Assembly: GCF_900114165.1 (NCBI RefSeq)
Contig: NZ_FOSB01000002.1
Location: 62,001-126,000, forward strand
Source of the DNA: Halobacillus dabanensis
Lineage (GTDB): Bacteria; Bacillota; Bacilli; Bacillales; Halobacillaceae
Direction of reading: 5' to 3'
DNA: 64,000 bases
Below, piece by piece: positions 37,750 through 47,687 of this stretch. The notes beneath the pieces were generated by a model. The model made no database searches, had not been told where the DNA came from, and was given only the letters and a program-made list of their open reading frames with translations. A program made the translations under genes and the position numbers. Every line of letters begins with the position of its first letter. Positions within the stretch are counted from its first letter, which is position 1.

Positions 37750-38130
37750 GTGGAAAAGATACTAACTGTTTTAGAACCGTTTGAATATGAAAAAGGTAAT
37801 ACGGAATGTTCTTGTCATGAGATCGTCCAACTTCAATACGGTGATTATCTGCAAATTCTGGAGGATCCTTTTTATGTAGAAAATACCGGTTGGTATATCG
37901 CTGTTCGTATAAATGAAGGAAATCCTTTTTACATGTCTATCCCATTTATTGATGAAAAATATGATGAACGTATGTTATATACAAAGTTAGACCTTGACCT
38001 GGCCATTAATTATCACGAATATCGTGTGGAGCAATCATTGATCGCTAAAAATAAAGAAGATTTTTTCCTTCACAAAGAAAAATTAGACAGCTTAACAAAC
38101 ATACATCCTAAAATGTGTTCTTTTAAATAA
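37750..38130 (+). CDS. IDEAL-domain-like protein under Fur control
   Basis: 126 residues from GTG 37750 (7 nt after AAAGGAG; the ATG at 37744 is too close to the site, though possible). N-terminal two thirds of unknown fold with a Cys-x-Cys-H (T-E-C-S-C-H) segment; C-terminal segment K-L-D-L-D-L-A-I-N-Y-H-E-Y resembles the IDEAL domain of short Bacillus proteins. No membrane segment. The Fur box implies a role in the iron-sparing or iron-limitation response; function otherwise unknown. Confidence 0.65.
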   Translation: MEKILTVLEPFEYEKGNTECSCHEIVQLQYGDYLQILEDPFYVENTGWYIAVRINEGNPFYMSIPFIDEKYDERMLYTKLDLDLAINYHEYRVEQSLIAKNKEDFFLHKEKLDSLTNIHPKMCSFK

Positions 38131-38135
38131 ATAGT

Positions 38136-38166
38136 AAAAGAGGCGCTCTTTGCGCGCCTCTTTTAC
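38136..38166. terminator. Convergent terminator
   Basis: AAAAGAGGCGC ... GCGCCTCTTTTA between the IDEAL-domain gene and the SASP gene. Confidence 0.9.
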
Positions 38167-38420
38167 TATTGGTTACTATCCATTTGCTGTTGTGCTCTCC
38201 GAATCAACTCTTTAACCATTCGACCACCAATCTGGCCACCGATTTTTCCGGCATCCCTTGTCGATAAATTTCCATTATCCCCTTTGTTCAAAGTAATGCC
38301 TTGTTCTTCTGCAACTTCATATTTAGTTTGATCCGGGGAAGAGGAATTTAGTAACTCAGCCTTCAATTGGTCCAACCCTGCTCTCGCTTCTGGGACAAGC
38401 AATTTATTTCTTCTTGCCAT
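38166..38420 (-). CDS. Alpha/beta-type small acid-soluble spore protein
   Basis: 84 residues with the SASP blocks: VPEARAGLDQLKAELL, the GPR protease site K-Y-E-V-A (Glu-Val/Ile-Ala), and GGQIGGRMVKELIRRAQQ. It coats and protects spore DNA and is degraded at germination. Immediately follows the DUF4025 gene. Confidence 0.93.
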   Translation of the reverse strand: MARRNKLLVPEARAGLDQLKAELLNSSSPDQTKYEVAEEQGITLNKGDNGNLSTRDAGKIGGQIGGRMVKELIRRAQQQMDSNQ

Positions 38421-38422
38421 CC

Positions 38423-38638
38423 TTAGCCACGCTTCTTCCTTTTATTGATAGCCTTGCCTTTATGACTGATCAGCTGACCATTTTCATCTACTTCGTCTAT
38501 CTGGGCATCATAAGTCCCTTCTGTTAAGGTGTCAGACACTTGTTCATGTGTGTTCGCCAACCCCTGGGAAGTAAAATCATTTTTTTCATAATCAGAGGGC
38601 TGGTAATTCCTTATTTCTTCTTGTTGTTTTTTCTTCAT
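38423..38638 (-). CDS. DUF4025 (YozQ-like) small protein
   Basis: 71 residues, hydrophilic, containing SQGLANTHEQVSDTLTEGTYD and a highly basic C-terminus (INKRKKRG). The S-Q-G-L-A-x-T-H-E-Q-V-S-D-T pattern is that of DUF4025/YozQ. Only 2 bp from the SASP gene, so probably co-expressed in the forespore. Confidence 0.75.
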   Translation of the reverse strand: MKKKQQEEIRNYQPSDYEKNDFTSQGLANTHEQVSDTLTEGTYDAQIDEVDENGQLISHKGKAINKRKKRG

Positions 38639-38769
38639 ATTATGAACCTCCTCCTACTTTTGTTTTAGCTTTAGCCTTTTCGGAAAAGACATTCGTTGTA
38701 ACCATTTCCTCCGAAGAAATAGGATAAAAAAAGGAAGATTGTTTCAGACTAACAGTAGGAGGTGGGCGA

Positions 38770-38907
38770 ATGAGTAAAAAAAGTAATGCCTATAAGCGCA
38801 ATACAGGCAACACCGTAAATCCACAGGGCTTGTCCGAAGATGTAGCTGATCAACAACCACGCTCCCAATTAGAAGACAAAGCAAAAAAAGCGAATGCTAA
38901 ACGCTAA
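38770..38907 (+). CDS. sspL: Small acid-soluble spore protein SspL-like
   Basis: 45 residues, too short for ordinary ORF calling. Sequence MSKKSNAYKRNTGNT then NPQGLSEDV and a Lys-rich end LEDKAKKANAKR, which matches the SspL pattern (basic start, NPQG/TPQG, Leu-Glu-x-x-Ala-Lys-Lys-x-Asn end). ATG 38770 follows GTAGGAGGTGGG; TAA and a terminator follow. Minor forespore-specific SASP. Confidence 0.85.
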   Translation: MSKKSNAYKRNTGNTVNPQGLSEDVADQQPRSQLEDKAKKANAKR

Positions 38908-38938
38908 AAAGCTGACTATTTTCAGTCAGCTTTTTTTG
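38908..38938. terminator. Terminator between sspL and the HpaB-like gene
   Basis: AAAGCTGACTATTTTCAGTCAGCTTTTTTT, convergent. Confidence 0.9.
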
Positions 38939-40358
38939 ATAAAAAACGATCCACTAAGGAAGCAGAAGAGGTGTCATCATATATTTGGAATATTGTTTGT
39001 GATAGCCTGATTGGATCACCGAAGAAAAAACGTTCATAAAGGGTTTGCCTTGACCCAAAGTTGCTCATTGTCAAATCCCAGGCTAACCGGAAAAGCTCCA
39101 CCCGCTCTTCTCCATTAACTTCCCATCCTTGCAAGAAATGTTGGAGTTGTTCTCCAATTTCACTGTAAAACGCCTCTTGCTTAGGAATTGTCATCATTCC
39201 ACTTGCCCCTAATTGCTGAAGGATTTCAGTAAATCGCGGATAAAGTTCTTGGAATTGATTAACGGCCACATAAAGCGGCTGTCTGTTAGGAACCATAATC
39301 CCCGTATGATCGACATTCGCCTCATACTCCGCTTTTATAACCAAAGCCTCCATCGTTTCCAGCCCTTTGATTAATTCAACAACTTTGCTTTGGACATGTT
39401 GGTATTCCCCAATATTAATTGTTTCCACCATTCGTTTGGATATCCCAAGTAGAAATTTTGTTTTAATAATTTGTCGTGAAACTATTTGATGTAAGGTAAA
39501 AGCCACAAATTTTCCTTTTACATATAAATTTGTGGCAGCCCTGATATTGTCATGTAAAAAGACTCTATCCCACGGAACAGTGACTTCATCAAATAGAACG
39601 ATTGTATCCATTTCTTCAAAACGGGAAGAAAGTGGGTAATCAAAAGAAGAACCTTGATTTGCAAATGATTCTCTACAAATAAACTTTAACCCTTTGGTAT
39701 TACTAGGGATGGAAAATCCGTATGCTTGTGAGTTATCCTGGACGCCGGGCGCTGAAAATACAATAATTTCATCTGTAATTCCACCTTGGGTAGCTAGTAA
39801 TTTTGCCCCCTTAATAATAATTCCTTCATCGTTTCTCTCAATAATTTTTGCATTCGTCACATCCTCTTGCAAAAAAGCAAGCTTAGAACGGTTATTTTGT
39901 GGGTTGACGAATGTGTGAGTAAACGACAAATCATTTTCCCTTGCGAATTCATATAGGTTAAGCAATCGCTCAGGATAACAATGCTCCTCTCCATCCAGCA
40001 CATCGACAGAAGCTGCAAAAGCGGCGAGAACCGTATTCATGTAATCAGGGCTTCTTCCCATCACTCCTCCAGAATGACGAGCCCAAAGTTGAATCATCCT
40101 CCTTCTTCTCTCTAAATCCCCTTTCGTTCGTGGGATTAAATAAGAAAGGCCAACCTTATTGCCTGTCGTTTCGGAGGCGAATGTCATTTGTTTTTGAAAA
40201 GTATTCTGCAAATCATAAAGTTCCGCCTGACTTTTGATTATTCCAGCAAATGCTGGGTGTTCGGAGATATTACCATTTAATTTATTTCCACCAATCCACA
40301 CTTCTGCCTTCAACGCATCAATCCGATTTTTATATTCATCTCCTGTTATCACCGGCAT
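38922..40358 (-). CDS. 4-hydroxyphenylacetate 3-hydroxylase (HpaB/YoaI type)
   Basis: 478 residues of the HpaB flavin-dependent monooxygenase family: acyl-CoA-dehydrogenase-like fold with ARHSGGVMGRSPDYMN in the N-terminal third, GAKLLATQGGITDEI and the loop with DEVTVPWDRVFLHDN. It hydroxylates 4-hydroxyphenylacetate or a related phenol using FADH2 from a separate reductase (HpaC), which is not nearby. B. subtilis YoaI is related. Substrate uncertain. The stop codon lies inside the terminator of sspL (convergent). Confidence 0.85.
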   Translation of the reverse strand: MPVITGDEYKNRIDALKAEVWIGGNKLNGNISEHPAFAGIIKSQAELYDLQNTFQKQMTFASETTGNKVGLSYLIPRTKGDLERRRRMIQLWARHSGGVMGRSPDYMNTVLAAFAASVDVLDGEEHCYPERLLNLYEFARENDLSFTHTFVNPQNNRSKLAFLQEDVTNAKIIERNDEGIIIKGAKLLATQGGITDEIIVFSAPGVQDNSQAYGFSIPSNTKGLKFICRESFANQGSSFDYPLSSRFEEMDTIVLFDEVTVPWDRVFLHDNIRAATNLYVKGKFVAFTLHQIVSRQIIKTKFLLGISKRMVETINIGEYQHVQSKVVELIKGLETMEALVIKAEYEANVDHTGIMVPNRQPLYVAVNQFQELYPRFTEILQQLGASGMMTIPKQEAFYSEIGEQLQHFLQGWEVNGEERVELFRLAWDLTMSNFGSRQTLYERFFFGDPIRLSQTIFQIYDDTSSASLVDRFLSKKAD

Positions 40359-40467
40359 AAAATATCACTCCTGATTTACTAACACACTGAAACCAGCTGA
40401 TAACATACCATATTAATTCACGCCAAAAACTGTGCCTCCACACCACCTGCCACTATTAAATGGTAAT

Positions 40468-40516
40468 AAATGTATGACCTGGTCACCCAAAATATGGGTG
40501 ACCAGGTCATACATTT
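40468..40516. repeat. Perfect palindrome, related to 33416-33452
   Basis: AAATGTATGACCTGGTCACCC-AAAATAT-GGGTGACCAGGTCATACATTT, 21-bp arms. The core CC(T)GGTCA(C)CC differs from the other copy at two stem positions, both compensated in the opposite arm. Confidence 0.8.
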
Positions 40517-40534
40517 ATTGGTAATCGTTACACC

Positions 40535-40566
40535 AAAAAAGCCCACCTATTATGATGGGCTTTATG
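40535..40566 (-). terminator. Terminator of aceBA
   Basis: Minus strand AAAGCCCATC/GGTGGGCTTT followed by TTT, four bases after the aceA stop. Confidence 0.88.
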
Positions 40567-40569
40567 GAA

Positions 40570-41862
40570 CTATGAATTTGTTATTGTATCAGATGTAAAT
40601 TGCTCTGCTTCTGTCGATCCTTTCAGTGCTGTAGTAGAAGATGTTCCACCTGAAATCACTTGAGCAACTTCATCGAAGTAACCCGTACCGACTTCCCGTT
40701 GGTGCCTCGTTGCAGAATAACCATGAACTTCACTCGCGAACTCCGCTTGTTGCAATTCCGAATATGCTTCCATTCCCCGTTCCTTATAATGGCGAGAAAG
40801 TTCAAACATTCCATGATTTAAAGCATGGAATCCAGCTAAAGTCACAAACTGGAATTTATAACCCATTTTACCGAGTTCCCGCTGAAAATTAGCAATGGTC
40901 TCGTCATCTAATTTCTTTTTCCAATTAAAAGAAGGAGAACAGTTGTAAGCAAGTAATTTTCCTGGGAAATGTTCATGAATGGCTTCTGCAAAACGACGGG
41001 CTTCTTCCAGATTCGGTTCAGAAGTTTCACACCAAACAAGATCTGCATATGGGGCATAAGCTAAACCACGAGCAATGGCCTGATCAAGTCCGGATTTTGT
41101 TTTGAAAAATCCTTCAGCAGTTCGTTCACCTGTTAGGAACGGTGCATCATAAGAATCTATGTCGCTTGTGATAAGATCCGCAGCATTGGCATCGGTTCGG
41201 GCTATGATGATCGTAGATGTCCCCATCACATCAGCAGCGAAGCGGGCTGAAATCAAGTTTCGAACAGCTGTCTGTGTAGGCAAGAGCACCTTTCCACCGA
41301 GATGACCGCATTTTTTCTCAGAAGAAAGCTGATCTTCAAAATGGACAGCAGCGGCCCCCGCTTCAATCATCCCCTTCATCAATTCGAAGACATTCAGCTG
41401 TCCTCCGAAACCTGCCTCCGCGTCAGCAACAATTGGAGCAAACCAATCAACCTCTTCGTCTCCTTCCATATGATGAATTTGATCAGCCCTTTGAAGCGCC
41501 TGATTGATTCTCTTCACTACTTGTGGAACACTGTTGGCAGGATAGAGACTTTGATCAGGATACATATGTCCGGAAAGATTGGCATCAGCAGCTACTTGCC
41601 AACCACTCAAATAGATAGCTTTCAGTCCTGCTTTCACTTGTTGCATGGCTTGATTCCCTGTCAGCGCTCCGAGAGCATGAACATAATCTTCCTCTTTCAT
41701 CAATCGCCACAATTTTTCTGCCCCTTTTTCAGCCAACGTGTGTTGGATGTCCATCGAACCTCTCAATCGGATAACTTCTTCCGGCTCATATGGTCTTGTT
41801 ACTCCACCCCAGCGACCTTCATCCTGCCAATCCTGGCGCAACTTTTCTACTCTTTCATTCAT
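40570..41862 (-). CDS. aceA: Isocitrate lyase
   Basis: 430-residue TIM-barrel enzyme with the catalytic motif [11 protein letters not shown] and the N-terminal [10 protein letters not shown]. It splits isocitrate into succinate and glyoxylate, bypassing the two CO2-releasing steps of the TCA cycle. Follows aceB by 13 bp. Needed for growth on acetate or fatty acids, so it works with the fad operon in this window; B. subtilis 168 lacks this pathway. Confidence 0.97.
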   Translation of the reverse strand: MNERVEKLRQDWQDEGRWGGVTRPYEPEEVIRLRGSMDIQHTLAEKGAEKLWRLMKEEDYVHALGALTGNQAMQQVKAGLKAIYLSGWQVAADANLSGHMYPDQSLYPANSVPQVVKRINQALQRADQIHHMEGDEEVDWFAPIVADAEAGFGGQLNVFELMKGMIEAGAAAVHFEDQLSSEKKCGHLGGKVLLPTQTAVRNLISARFAADVMGTSTIIIARTDANAADLITSDIDSYDAPFLTGERTAEGFFKTKSGLDQAIARGLAYAPYADLVWCETSEPNLEEARRFAEAIHEHFPGKLLAYNCSPSFNWKKKLDDETIANFQRELGKMGYKFQFVTLAGFHALNHGMFELSRHYKERGMEAYSELQQAEFASEVHGYSATRHQREVGTGYFDEVAQVISGGTSSTTALKGSTEAEQFTSDTITNS

Positions 41863-41875
41863 ATTTTCATCCCCC

Positions 41876-43468
41876 TTATGGTAGTTCGTTATATGCCTCT
41901 AATGTTAAAAATTCAGCAAAATCATCATTACGGATCAATTTATCAAACAGACGAGCAGCTTCTTGATAGGGACCATTTTCAAAAACTTCCTGACCGACTT
42001 CCCCACGAATAGCTTCCAATTCTTCCTCTTTCAACCCAGCATAAAGTTCCATGGTAATGTCTCTGTCATCCTCCAATTTCCCTTCCGGGTGTCTGATCCA
42101 TTGCCAAACCTGGGCTCTTGAAATTTCTGCGGTAGCAGCGTCTTCCATCAAATGATGAATCGGAGCTGCCCCTTTTCCATCTAACCAGGAAGCAATATAT
42201 TGAATGCCTACGTTTATATTCGTTCGCAACCCTTGTTCGGTAATTACCCCCTTAGGTACTTCCAGAAGTTGGTCAGCATTAAAATTTTGTGAAGAATGCT
42301 TCCTATTCAATTGATTTTCTCCCGGCATATGTTTGTCAAATATATCCATCGCTGTCCTCACCATGGCCGGGTGGGCGACCCATGTCCCGTCGTGGCCATC
42401 TTTCACTTCCCGCTCTTTATCAGCCCGCACTTTTTCATAGGCCGCTTCATTCTTAGTAGAGTCATTTTTCACTGGAATTTGTGCTGCCATCCCTCCCATA
42501 GCATGGGCATTGCGCCGGTGACAAGTTTGAATCGTTAAGAGGGAGTATGCACGCATGAACGGAACCGTCATAGTCACATCGGCACGATCTGGCAGTAGCA
42601 TATGTTTATCGTTACGGAACTTTTTCAAATAGCTGAAAATGTAATCCCATCGTCCACAATTCAAGCCTGCTGAATGTTCTTTCAACTCATAAAGAATCTC
42701 ATCCATTTCAAACGCAGCTAGAATCGTTTCAATTAAAACCGTCGCTTTGATTGTTCCTTGGGGGATATTCATGTATTCCTGAGCAAAAACAAATACTTCA
42801 TTCCACAACCTTGCTTCCTGATGATTCTCGAGCTTGGGTAAATAAAAGTAGGGGCCTGATCCATTTCCAATCAGTCGCTTAGCATTATGATAGAAATAAA
42901 GACCAAAATCGACGAGACTTCCTGACAGGTGTTCCTGCTTGTAAGAGATATGTTTCTCTTCCAAATGCCACCCACGTGGGCGGACCTTCAGTACTGCGAC
43001 ATCTTCATTTAGTTCATAGACCTTCCCTCGATTGTTTTCATAGAGAATCGTCCGGTTAATAGCATCTTTTAAGTTCAACTGTCCATGAATGATATTTGAC
43101 CATGTCGGCGAATTGGCATCCTCAAAATCAGCCATAAAAACTTTCGCACCTGAATTCAGCCCATTAATGACCATTTTCCGATCGACAGGGCCCGTAATTT
43201 CTACTCTCCGATCTTTGAGGTCGTTCGGAATGGGGGCAATCGTCCATTCCGAACTTCTAATATCAGCTGTCTCCTTCAAAAAATCTGGGCGCTCCCCTTG
43301 ATTTATTTTCTCTTGGATAGTTTTACGATTTTCTAGTAGCTGTTTTCGTTTTTCATTGAAGTTCTCATGTAAATGTCTTAAAAACTCCAATGCTTCATCT
43401 GTTAAGATTTCATTGAATCTTTCATTCATTGAGGCGTGAATATGCATTTCCGACAATTTTGTTTCCAT
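41876..43468 (-). CDS. aceB: Malate synthase A
   Basis: 530 residues of the malate synthase A type with [30 protein letters not shown] and the glyoxylate-binding region [11 protein letters not shown]. It condenses glyoxylate with acetyl-CoA to malate. ATG 43468 follows GAAGGTGG. First gene of the aceB-aceA pair. Confidence 0.97.
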   Translation of the reverse strand: METKLSEMHIHASMNERFNEILTDEALEFLRHLHENFNEKRKQLLENRKTIQEKINQGERPDFLKETADIRSSEWTIAPIPNDLKDRRVEITGPVDRKMVINGLNSGAKVFMADFEDANSPTWSNIIHGQLNLKDAINRTILYENNRGKVYELNEDVAVLKVRPRGWHLEEKHISYKQEHLSGSLVDFGLYFYHNAKRLIGNGSGPYFYLPKLENHQEARLWNEVFVFAQEYMNIPQGTIKATVLIETILAAFEMDEILYELKEHSAGLNCGRWDYIFSYLKKFRNDKHMLLPDRADVTMTVPFMRAYSLLTIQTCHRRNAHAMGGMAAQIPVKNDSTKNEAAYEKVRADKEREVKDGHDGTWVAHPAMVRTAMDIFDKHMPGENQLNRKHSSQNFNADQLLEVPKGVITEQGLRTNINVGIQYIASWLDGKGAAPIHHLMEDAATAEISRAQVWQWIRHPEGKLEDDRDITMELYAGLKEEELEAIRGEVGQEVFENGPYQEAARLFDKLIRNDDFAEFLTLEAYNELP

Positions 43469-43536
43469 CGACTCGCCACCTTCTGTTATAGGTTATACCG
43501 AATAAAAACTACTGATATATAACAGTCAAAACAAAA

Positions 43537-43647
43537 TTATTCATCTTTCTTTGATAGGCAATGATCACATTCCATCATATAGTTATAGGTGTGACCTTCA
43601 ATCTTTGAACCACATTGCGGGCATGGGACATTCTGTTGTTTTTTCAT
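43537..43647 (-). CDS. YhfH-like zinc-ribbon microprotein (36 residues)
   Basis: Too short for the usual ORF listing. ATG 43647 preceded by AAGGAGGAG; encodes MKKQQNVPCPQCGSKIEGHT followed by YNYMMECDHCLSKKDE. Two Cys-x-x-Cys knuckles suggest one bound zinc. Matches the small YhfH-type proteins of Bacillus, function unknown. Lies between aceB and a spacer, probably its own unit. Confidence 0.75.
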   Translation of the reverse strand: MKKQQNVPCPQCGSKIEGHTYNYMMECDHCLSKKDE

Positions 43648-44073
43648 TTAAAATCTCCTCCTTCTTTGTTATAACAGAATTATTTTTTGTTATCTGTTAT
43701 GGTACAGTGTACTGTGCCTAGATTAAAATTGCAACCGTTTTCTGAAAACTTTTTTATTTTGGGCTGTTCTTATATGTATAAATGCTTTGATATCAATGGA
43801 TGAAGCCTTGAAGTTTTCTTGGACAATACAGTTTTTATTTATTGATCTTCGAACATTCATAAACTCTTTTCCGCATATTTTTGTACGATATCAAAATCGA
43901 ATTAGGTGCTCCCTCCTTTAATACCTTGACTATAAGAACTGTTTTAGTACAGGTTTAGTAGGTTAGATAGATTAAAATATTACTCGAATAAAAAACGAAC
44001 GGATGTTCTTGTTTCATAACCTTTAAAGATGTATAATGAATTTGGATAAAAATTCTAAAAGGAGTGTTCACTT
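43648..44073. other. AT-rich spacer, nothing recognised
   Basis: Contains the upstream regions of the YhfH-like and VOC genes; I see no conserved RNA, repeat or open frame that can be supported. Confidence 0.5.
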
Positions 44074-44487
44074 ATGAAACATCAAGCTACCCCTTATTTC
44101 ACGTTCAACGGTGAGGCCAAAGATGCTCTTAACTACTACAAAGAAATTTTCGATGGGGAAATTTTGAGCATACAGACATTCGGCGAAGCAGATTTCGAAA
44201 CACCCCCTGAGATGGATGATCGTATTATGCATGCCCAATTTAAAAAAGAAGCTCTATTTTTTATGATATCGGACTCTTTTCTAGATCAAACCATTGAAAA
44301 AGGGAGTAACATTTCATTAGCTTTAGAATTGGATAGTGCTGATGAAATTCACACTTATTACAACCGACTTAAAGAGAATGGAACAGTTCACATGGAATTG
44401 CAGGACACCTTCTGGGGAGCTATGTTTGCTAAAGTGGAAGACTCTTTTGGAGTTACGTGGGATTTGAACTTCACAAAAGATCAATAA
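44074..44487 (+). CDS. VOC/PhnB-like family protein
   Basis: 137 residues with the glyoxalase-fold signature of the PhnB/3-demethylubiquinone subfamily: TPYFTFNGEAKDALNYYKEIF, DRIMHAQFKKEALFFMISD and C-terminal F-W-G-A-M-F-A-K-V-E-D-S-F-G-V-T-W. Members are often metal-binding but have unknown substrates. ATG 44074 has AAAGGAG upstream. Confidence 0.82.
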   Translation: MKHQATPYFTFNGEAKDALNYYKEIFDGEILSIQTFGEADFETPPEMDDRIMHAQFKKEALFFMISDSFLDQTIEKGSNISLALELDSADEIHTYYNRLKENGTVHMELQDTFWGAMFAKVEDSFGVTWDLNFTKDQ

Positions 44488-44551
44488 CACGGGGCTGGAC
44501 AATATCAATTAGTCATCTAAAATACCAGACAGAACTTTTATTTTTGATTAG

Positions 44552-44580
44552 AAAAGCGGCTCCTTTGTGAGCCGCTTCTC
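44552..44580. terminator. Terminator of the histidine phosphatase gene
   Basis: GAAAAGCGGCTC-CTTTGT-GAGCCGCTTCTC, overlapping the stop codon of the gene at 44580; also positioned after the VOC gene. Confidence 0.8.
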
Positions 44581-45152
44581 TAATCAATATGAATTGTACA
44601 ATTAAACCGATCGCAATTCCATTTTCCTTCCCGGAATACGATTTCAGATAAAGATGTATTTTTCATATGTTCGTCTCCTATGTTCTCCTTGTCTAACTCT
44701 CTTAACAAATGACTGATCCAGGCCCCGTGGCTGACGACGATAATATTCTGTCCATCATGTTTTTTCAACACTTCATCCATGAATTCTTTTCCACGTGATA
44801 CAACACTCATAGGCTTTTCCATACCTAAATCCAACATTCGCCAATTTATTCCCCATTTTTCAATTCGTTCCGCTTCGGTAGTCCCTTCAATTTGTCCTCC
44901 GCCAGCTTCTTTCAAACGAGAATCAAATTGAACCTCCAGACCAACTTTTTCATGGATAAACCCAGCGGTTTGCTTCGCTCGCAGCAAAGGACTAGAATAC
45001 AATAGATCCCAATTTTCTTTTTCTAAGCGTTTCGCCAATTTCCTGGCATCCCTTTCCCCCTCTTCGTCTAACGGGATATCCGAACTGCCTTGAGCCCTCT
45101 TCTCCTTATTCCATTTGGTACTACCATGTCTGATTAATGCTACCTTCGTCAT
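44580..45152 (-). CDS. Histidine phosphatase family (phosphoglycerate mutase-like) protein
   Basis: 190 residues from ATG 45152 (AGGAGGTTGGTG upstream). Catalytic R-H-G-S-T-K-W-N at residues 7-14 and a second H in VVSHGAWIS, typical of PhoE/cobC-like broad phosphatases. Cytoplasmic. The specific substrate cannot be read. Confidence 0.85.
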   Translation of the reverse strand: MTKVALIRHGSTKWNKEKRAQGSSDIPLDEEGERDARKLAKRLEKENWDLLYSSPLLRAKQTAGFIHEKVGLEVQFDSRLKEAGGGQIEGTTEAERIEKWGINWRMLDLGMEKPMSVVSRGKEFMDEVLKKHDGQNIIVVSHGAWISHLLRELDKENIGDEHMKNTSLSEIVFREGKWNCDRFNCTIHID

Positions 45153-45348
45153 ATGTTCACCAACCTCCTGTCCCCGTTTTCTACAAGTTCCATGAAAAAC
45201 CCTTCTTCTGTCTATTATTTGCATGATCCCAGGGGAACTAACTAGGTGTTATTTGAGGAAAGGGACCTTCCATTTCGCCCATATTAACCTAGCCTCTTCT
45301 CCCCTTAGGCAGCAGCTATTCTAAACTTTTAGATTTAATAAACATAAA

Positions 45349-45378
45349 AAAAAGACCGCGTTTGAGTGGCGGTCTTCT
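45349..45378 (-). terminator. Terminator of ilvD
   Basis: Minus strand GAAGACCGCC ... GCGGTCTTTTTTT. Confidence 0.85.
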
Positions 45379-45384
45379 TTATCA

Positions 45385-47082
45385 TCAATCCAAGTCTAAG
45401 TCTGTTACGGCACCTTTAGCAGAGGATGAAACGAGTCTTGCATATTTCGCAAGAACTCCAGACTTATGTTTATGCTCCGGACGCTTCCATTCCTGCTTAC
45501 GACGCTCATATTCTTCCTCATCAACTTCAAAGTTAATTTGCTGGACATCACTATCAATGGTAACTTTATCACCATCTTGTAACAAGCCAATCGGACCACC
45601 TACAAAGGCTTCAGGGGACACGTGACCAATTACAAATCCGTGAGATCCTCCTGAAAAACGCCCGTCCGTCAGCAAGGCTACTTTTCCTCCTAGACCTTTA
45701 CCAACAATCATTGCCGTGATCGATAACATCTCTGGCATCCCAGGTCCGCCCTTTGGCCCGACGTTACGTATGACAAGCACATCGCCTTCCTTAATTTCGT
45801 CATTAACGATGGCTTCTGTCGCTTCGTCTTCACTGTCATAAACACGAGCAGGTCCTTCGAAGCGGCTGATTTTCTGACCTGACATTTTAGCAACAGCGCC
45901 TTCAGGTGCCAGGTTCCCCTTCAGAACCACTAACGGTCCCTTTGGTTTGATCGGCTTGTCAAAAGGAACGATCACTTTCTGCCCTTCTTTTAATGAAGGG
46001 ACTTCTGCCAAGTTTTCAGCCACTGTTTTCCCTGTAACAGTCAAACAATCCCCATGCAGTAACCCTTCTTCTAAGAGCAGCTTCATCACAGCAGGTACGC
46101 CACCACTCTCGTATAAATCTTGCATGACATATTTACCACTCGGTTTCATATCTGCAATATGTGGAACCTCTTGTCTAATTCGTTCAAAATCATCCAAATC
46201 TAGATCGACACCCGCAGAATGAGCAATGGCTAGCAGGTGAAGGAACGCATTTGTCGACCCGCCTAAAGCCATCACAACTGTAATTGCATTTTCAAAAGCT
46301 TCCTTTGTCATGATGTCGCGAGGATAGATTTCCTTCTCAAGCAGTTCAATCACCATTTCACCTGCTTGTTCACACTCCGACTCTTTATAATCATTTACTG
46401 CAGGCGTGGAGGAAGACCCCGGTATACTCATTCCTAGAGCTTCCACCGCTGAGGCCATCGTATTAGCCGTATACATCCCGCCACAGGCACCTGCACCAGG
46501 ACAAGCATTACATTCCACTTTATGGAGTTGCTCTTCATCTATATTACCCTCATGATACTGGCCTACAGCTTCAAAGGAAGAAACAAGATCTATATCTTTA
46601 CCGTCTAACTTTCCAGGTTGAATCGTCCCCCCATACACATACACAGAAGGGATATTCAACCGTCCGATGGAAATTAAACAGCCTGGTGTCGTTTTGTCAC
46701 AGCCTCCAATCGCTACAATTCCATCCAAGCGTTCAGCATTTGTGACGGTTTCGATTGAATCGGCTATTACCTCTCGACTAGGTAGGGAATAGAACATCCC
46801 TTCATGCCCCATCGCTATCCCGTCTGCAACAGTTATAGTATTGAAAATCATCGGGGCTCCACCATTATTACTAGCACCGCTCTTTGCTTCACGAGCTAAT
46901 TTGTCGATATGTACGTTACACGGGGTCACCTCACTCCATGTACTCGCAATACCGATCATCGGCTTTTTGAAATCTTCATCGGTAAACCCTACGGCTCTTA
47001 ACATAGATCGGTTCGGGGCTCGATTGACGCCTTCACTGATGACTTTACTTTTTATTCTCAAATCTTTTTTTGTTTTATCCAT
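45385..47082 (-). CDS. ilvD: Dihydroxy-acid dehydratase
   Basis: 565 residues with the Fe-S cysteine motifs [10 protein letters not shown] and [16 protein letters not shown] and the C-terminal [20 protein letters not shown]. It dehydrates 2,3-dihydroxy-isovalerate and the isoleucine equivalent. Unlike ilvBHC-leuABCD clusters of many Bacilli it stands alone here. The Fe-S cluster depends on the SUF system encoded at 8-13 kb. Confidence 0.96.
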   Translation of the reverse strand: MDKTKKDLRIKSKVISEGVNRAPNRSMLRAVGFTDEDFKKPMIGIASTWSEVTPCNVHIDKLAREAKSGASNNGGAPMIFNTITVADGIAMGHEGMFYSLPSREVIADSIETVTNAERLDGIVAIGGCDKTTPGCLISIGRLNIPSVYVYGGTIQPGKLDGKDIDLVSSFEAVGQYHEGNIDEEQLHKVECNACPGAGACGGMYTANTMASAVEALGMSIPGSSSTPAVNDYKESECEQAGEMVIELLEKEIYPRDIMTKEAFENAITVVMALGGSTNAFLHLLAIAHSAGVDLDLDDFERIRQEVPHIADMKPSGKYVMQDLYESGGVPAVMKLLLEEGLLHGDCLTVTGKTVAENLAEVPSLKEGQKVIVPFDKPIKPKGPLVVLKGNLAPEGAVAKMSGQKISRFEGPARVYDSEDEATEAIVNDEIKEGDVLVIRNVGPKGGPGMPEMLSITAMIVGKGLGGKVALLTDGRFSGGSHGFVIGHVSPEAFVGGPIGLLQDGDKVTIDSDVQQINFEVDEEEYERRKQEWKRPEHKHKSGVLAKYARLVSSSAKGAVTDLDLD

Positions 47083-47239
47083 CCCTTACACCCCTTATAG
47101 AATAATTAAGACATATAATTTTTTGTTAATGAAAACAACTTACCATGATGATACTAACAAGTGAGAGGCATGGCAATGACTTTTCAGAAAATAGTAAACA
47201 TTCCGCACTATTTAAGCGCTTTCATATACCGAAAAAAAT

Positions 47240-47275
47240 GAAAAAAAGGCCTGCTCCATGAGCAGACCTCTATCT
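47240..47275 (-). terminator. Terminator of the DUF1540 gene
   Basis: Minus strand AGGTCTGCTC-ATG-GAGCAGGCCT, then TTTTTTCATTTTTTT. Confidence 0.9.
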
Positions 47276-47287
47276 ATAGGGGTGAAC

Positions 47288-47446
47288 CTACACATTCGCA
47301 GGTTTAAATGTTTTACAATCCGTCTCTTCGCTGTGACTTGCTCGTTTCCCTTTATGGCTGACGACGAAAATTTCTTCAGCACCACAAATTTCTCCATCAC
47401 GGTTATATACACAGTTTCGAACTTCACATTTAACATCCTGAGCCAT
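47288..47446 (-). CDS. DUF1540 domain small Cys-rich protein
   Basis: 52 residues, read in a different frame from the longer spurious ORF covering it. ATG 47446 follows TAGGGAGGTG. MAQDVKCEVRNCVYNRDGEI, then ICGAEEIFVVSHKGKRASHSE and ETDCKTFKPANV: four spaced cysteines (C-x4-C, C, C) as in DUF1540 proteins of spore-formers, probably metal binding. Function unknown. Confidence 0.82.
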   Translation of the reverse strand: MAQDVKCEVRNCVYNRDGEICGAEEIFVVSHKGKRASHSEETDCKTFKPANV

Positions 47447-47554
47447 CTTCCCACACCTCCCTATAGCTATTATTGTCTATCCGATCGCAAACGAATATTC
47501 TTGGCAGTAATCCCCATTCCACATTGTAAAATCTCCTACTCAATGACCAGAAGG

Positions 47555-47568
47555 ATTTATGGTAAAAT
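47555..47568 (+). promoter_or_regulatory. Extended -10 promoter of murB
   Basis: TGG-TAAAAT (TGn extension) about 110 bp before murB; no convincing -35. Confidence 0.4.
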
Positions 47569-47687
47569 AGAGAGCGTGATTAAAATACGCAAAGTGAACC
47601 TTTCGCCCGTAACTTCATAAATTGTGATAAGAGACGTGCGTAAGTTAGCCCCATCAGAATTTAACAACTAATATAGGACTGGTGTTC

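Noticed and set aside
45225-45348. Possible T-box or leader element between ilvD and the phosphatase gene
   Set aside because: The piece is downstream of ilvD and has no TGGNACCGCG motif; the ilvD upstream region has none either.
47212-47454. 80-codon frame over the DUF1540 region
   Set aside because: The DUF1540 gene in another frame has a perfect ribosome binding site and the family cysteines.
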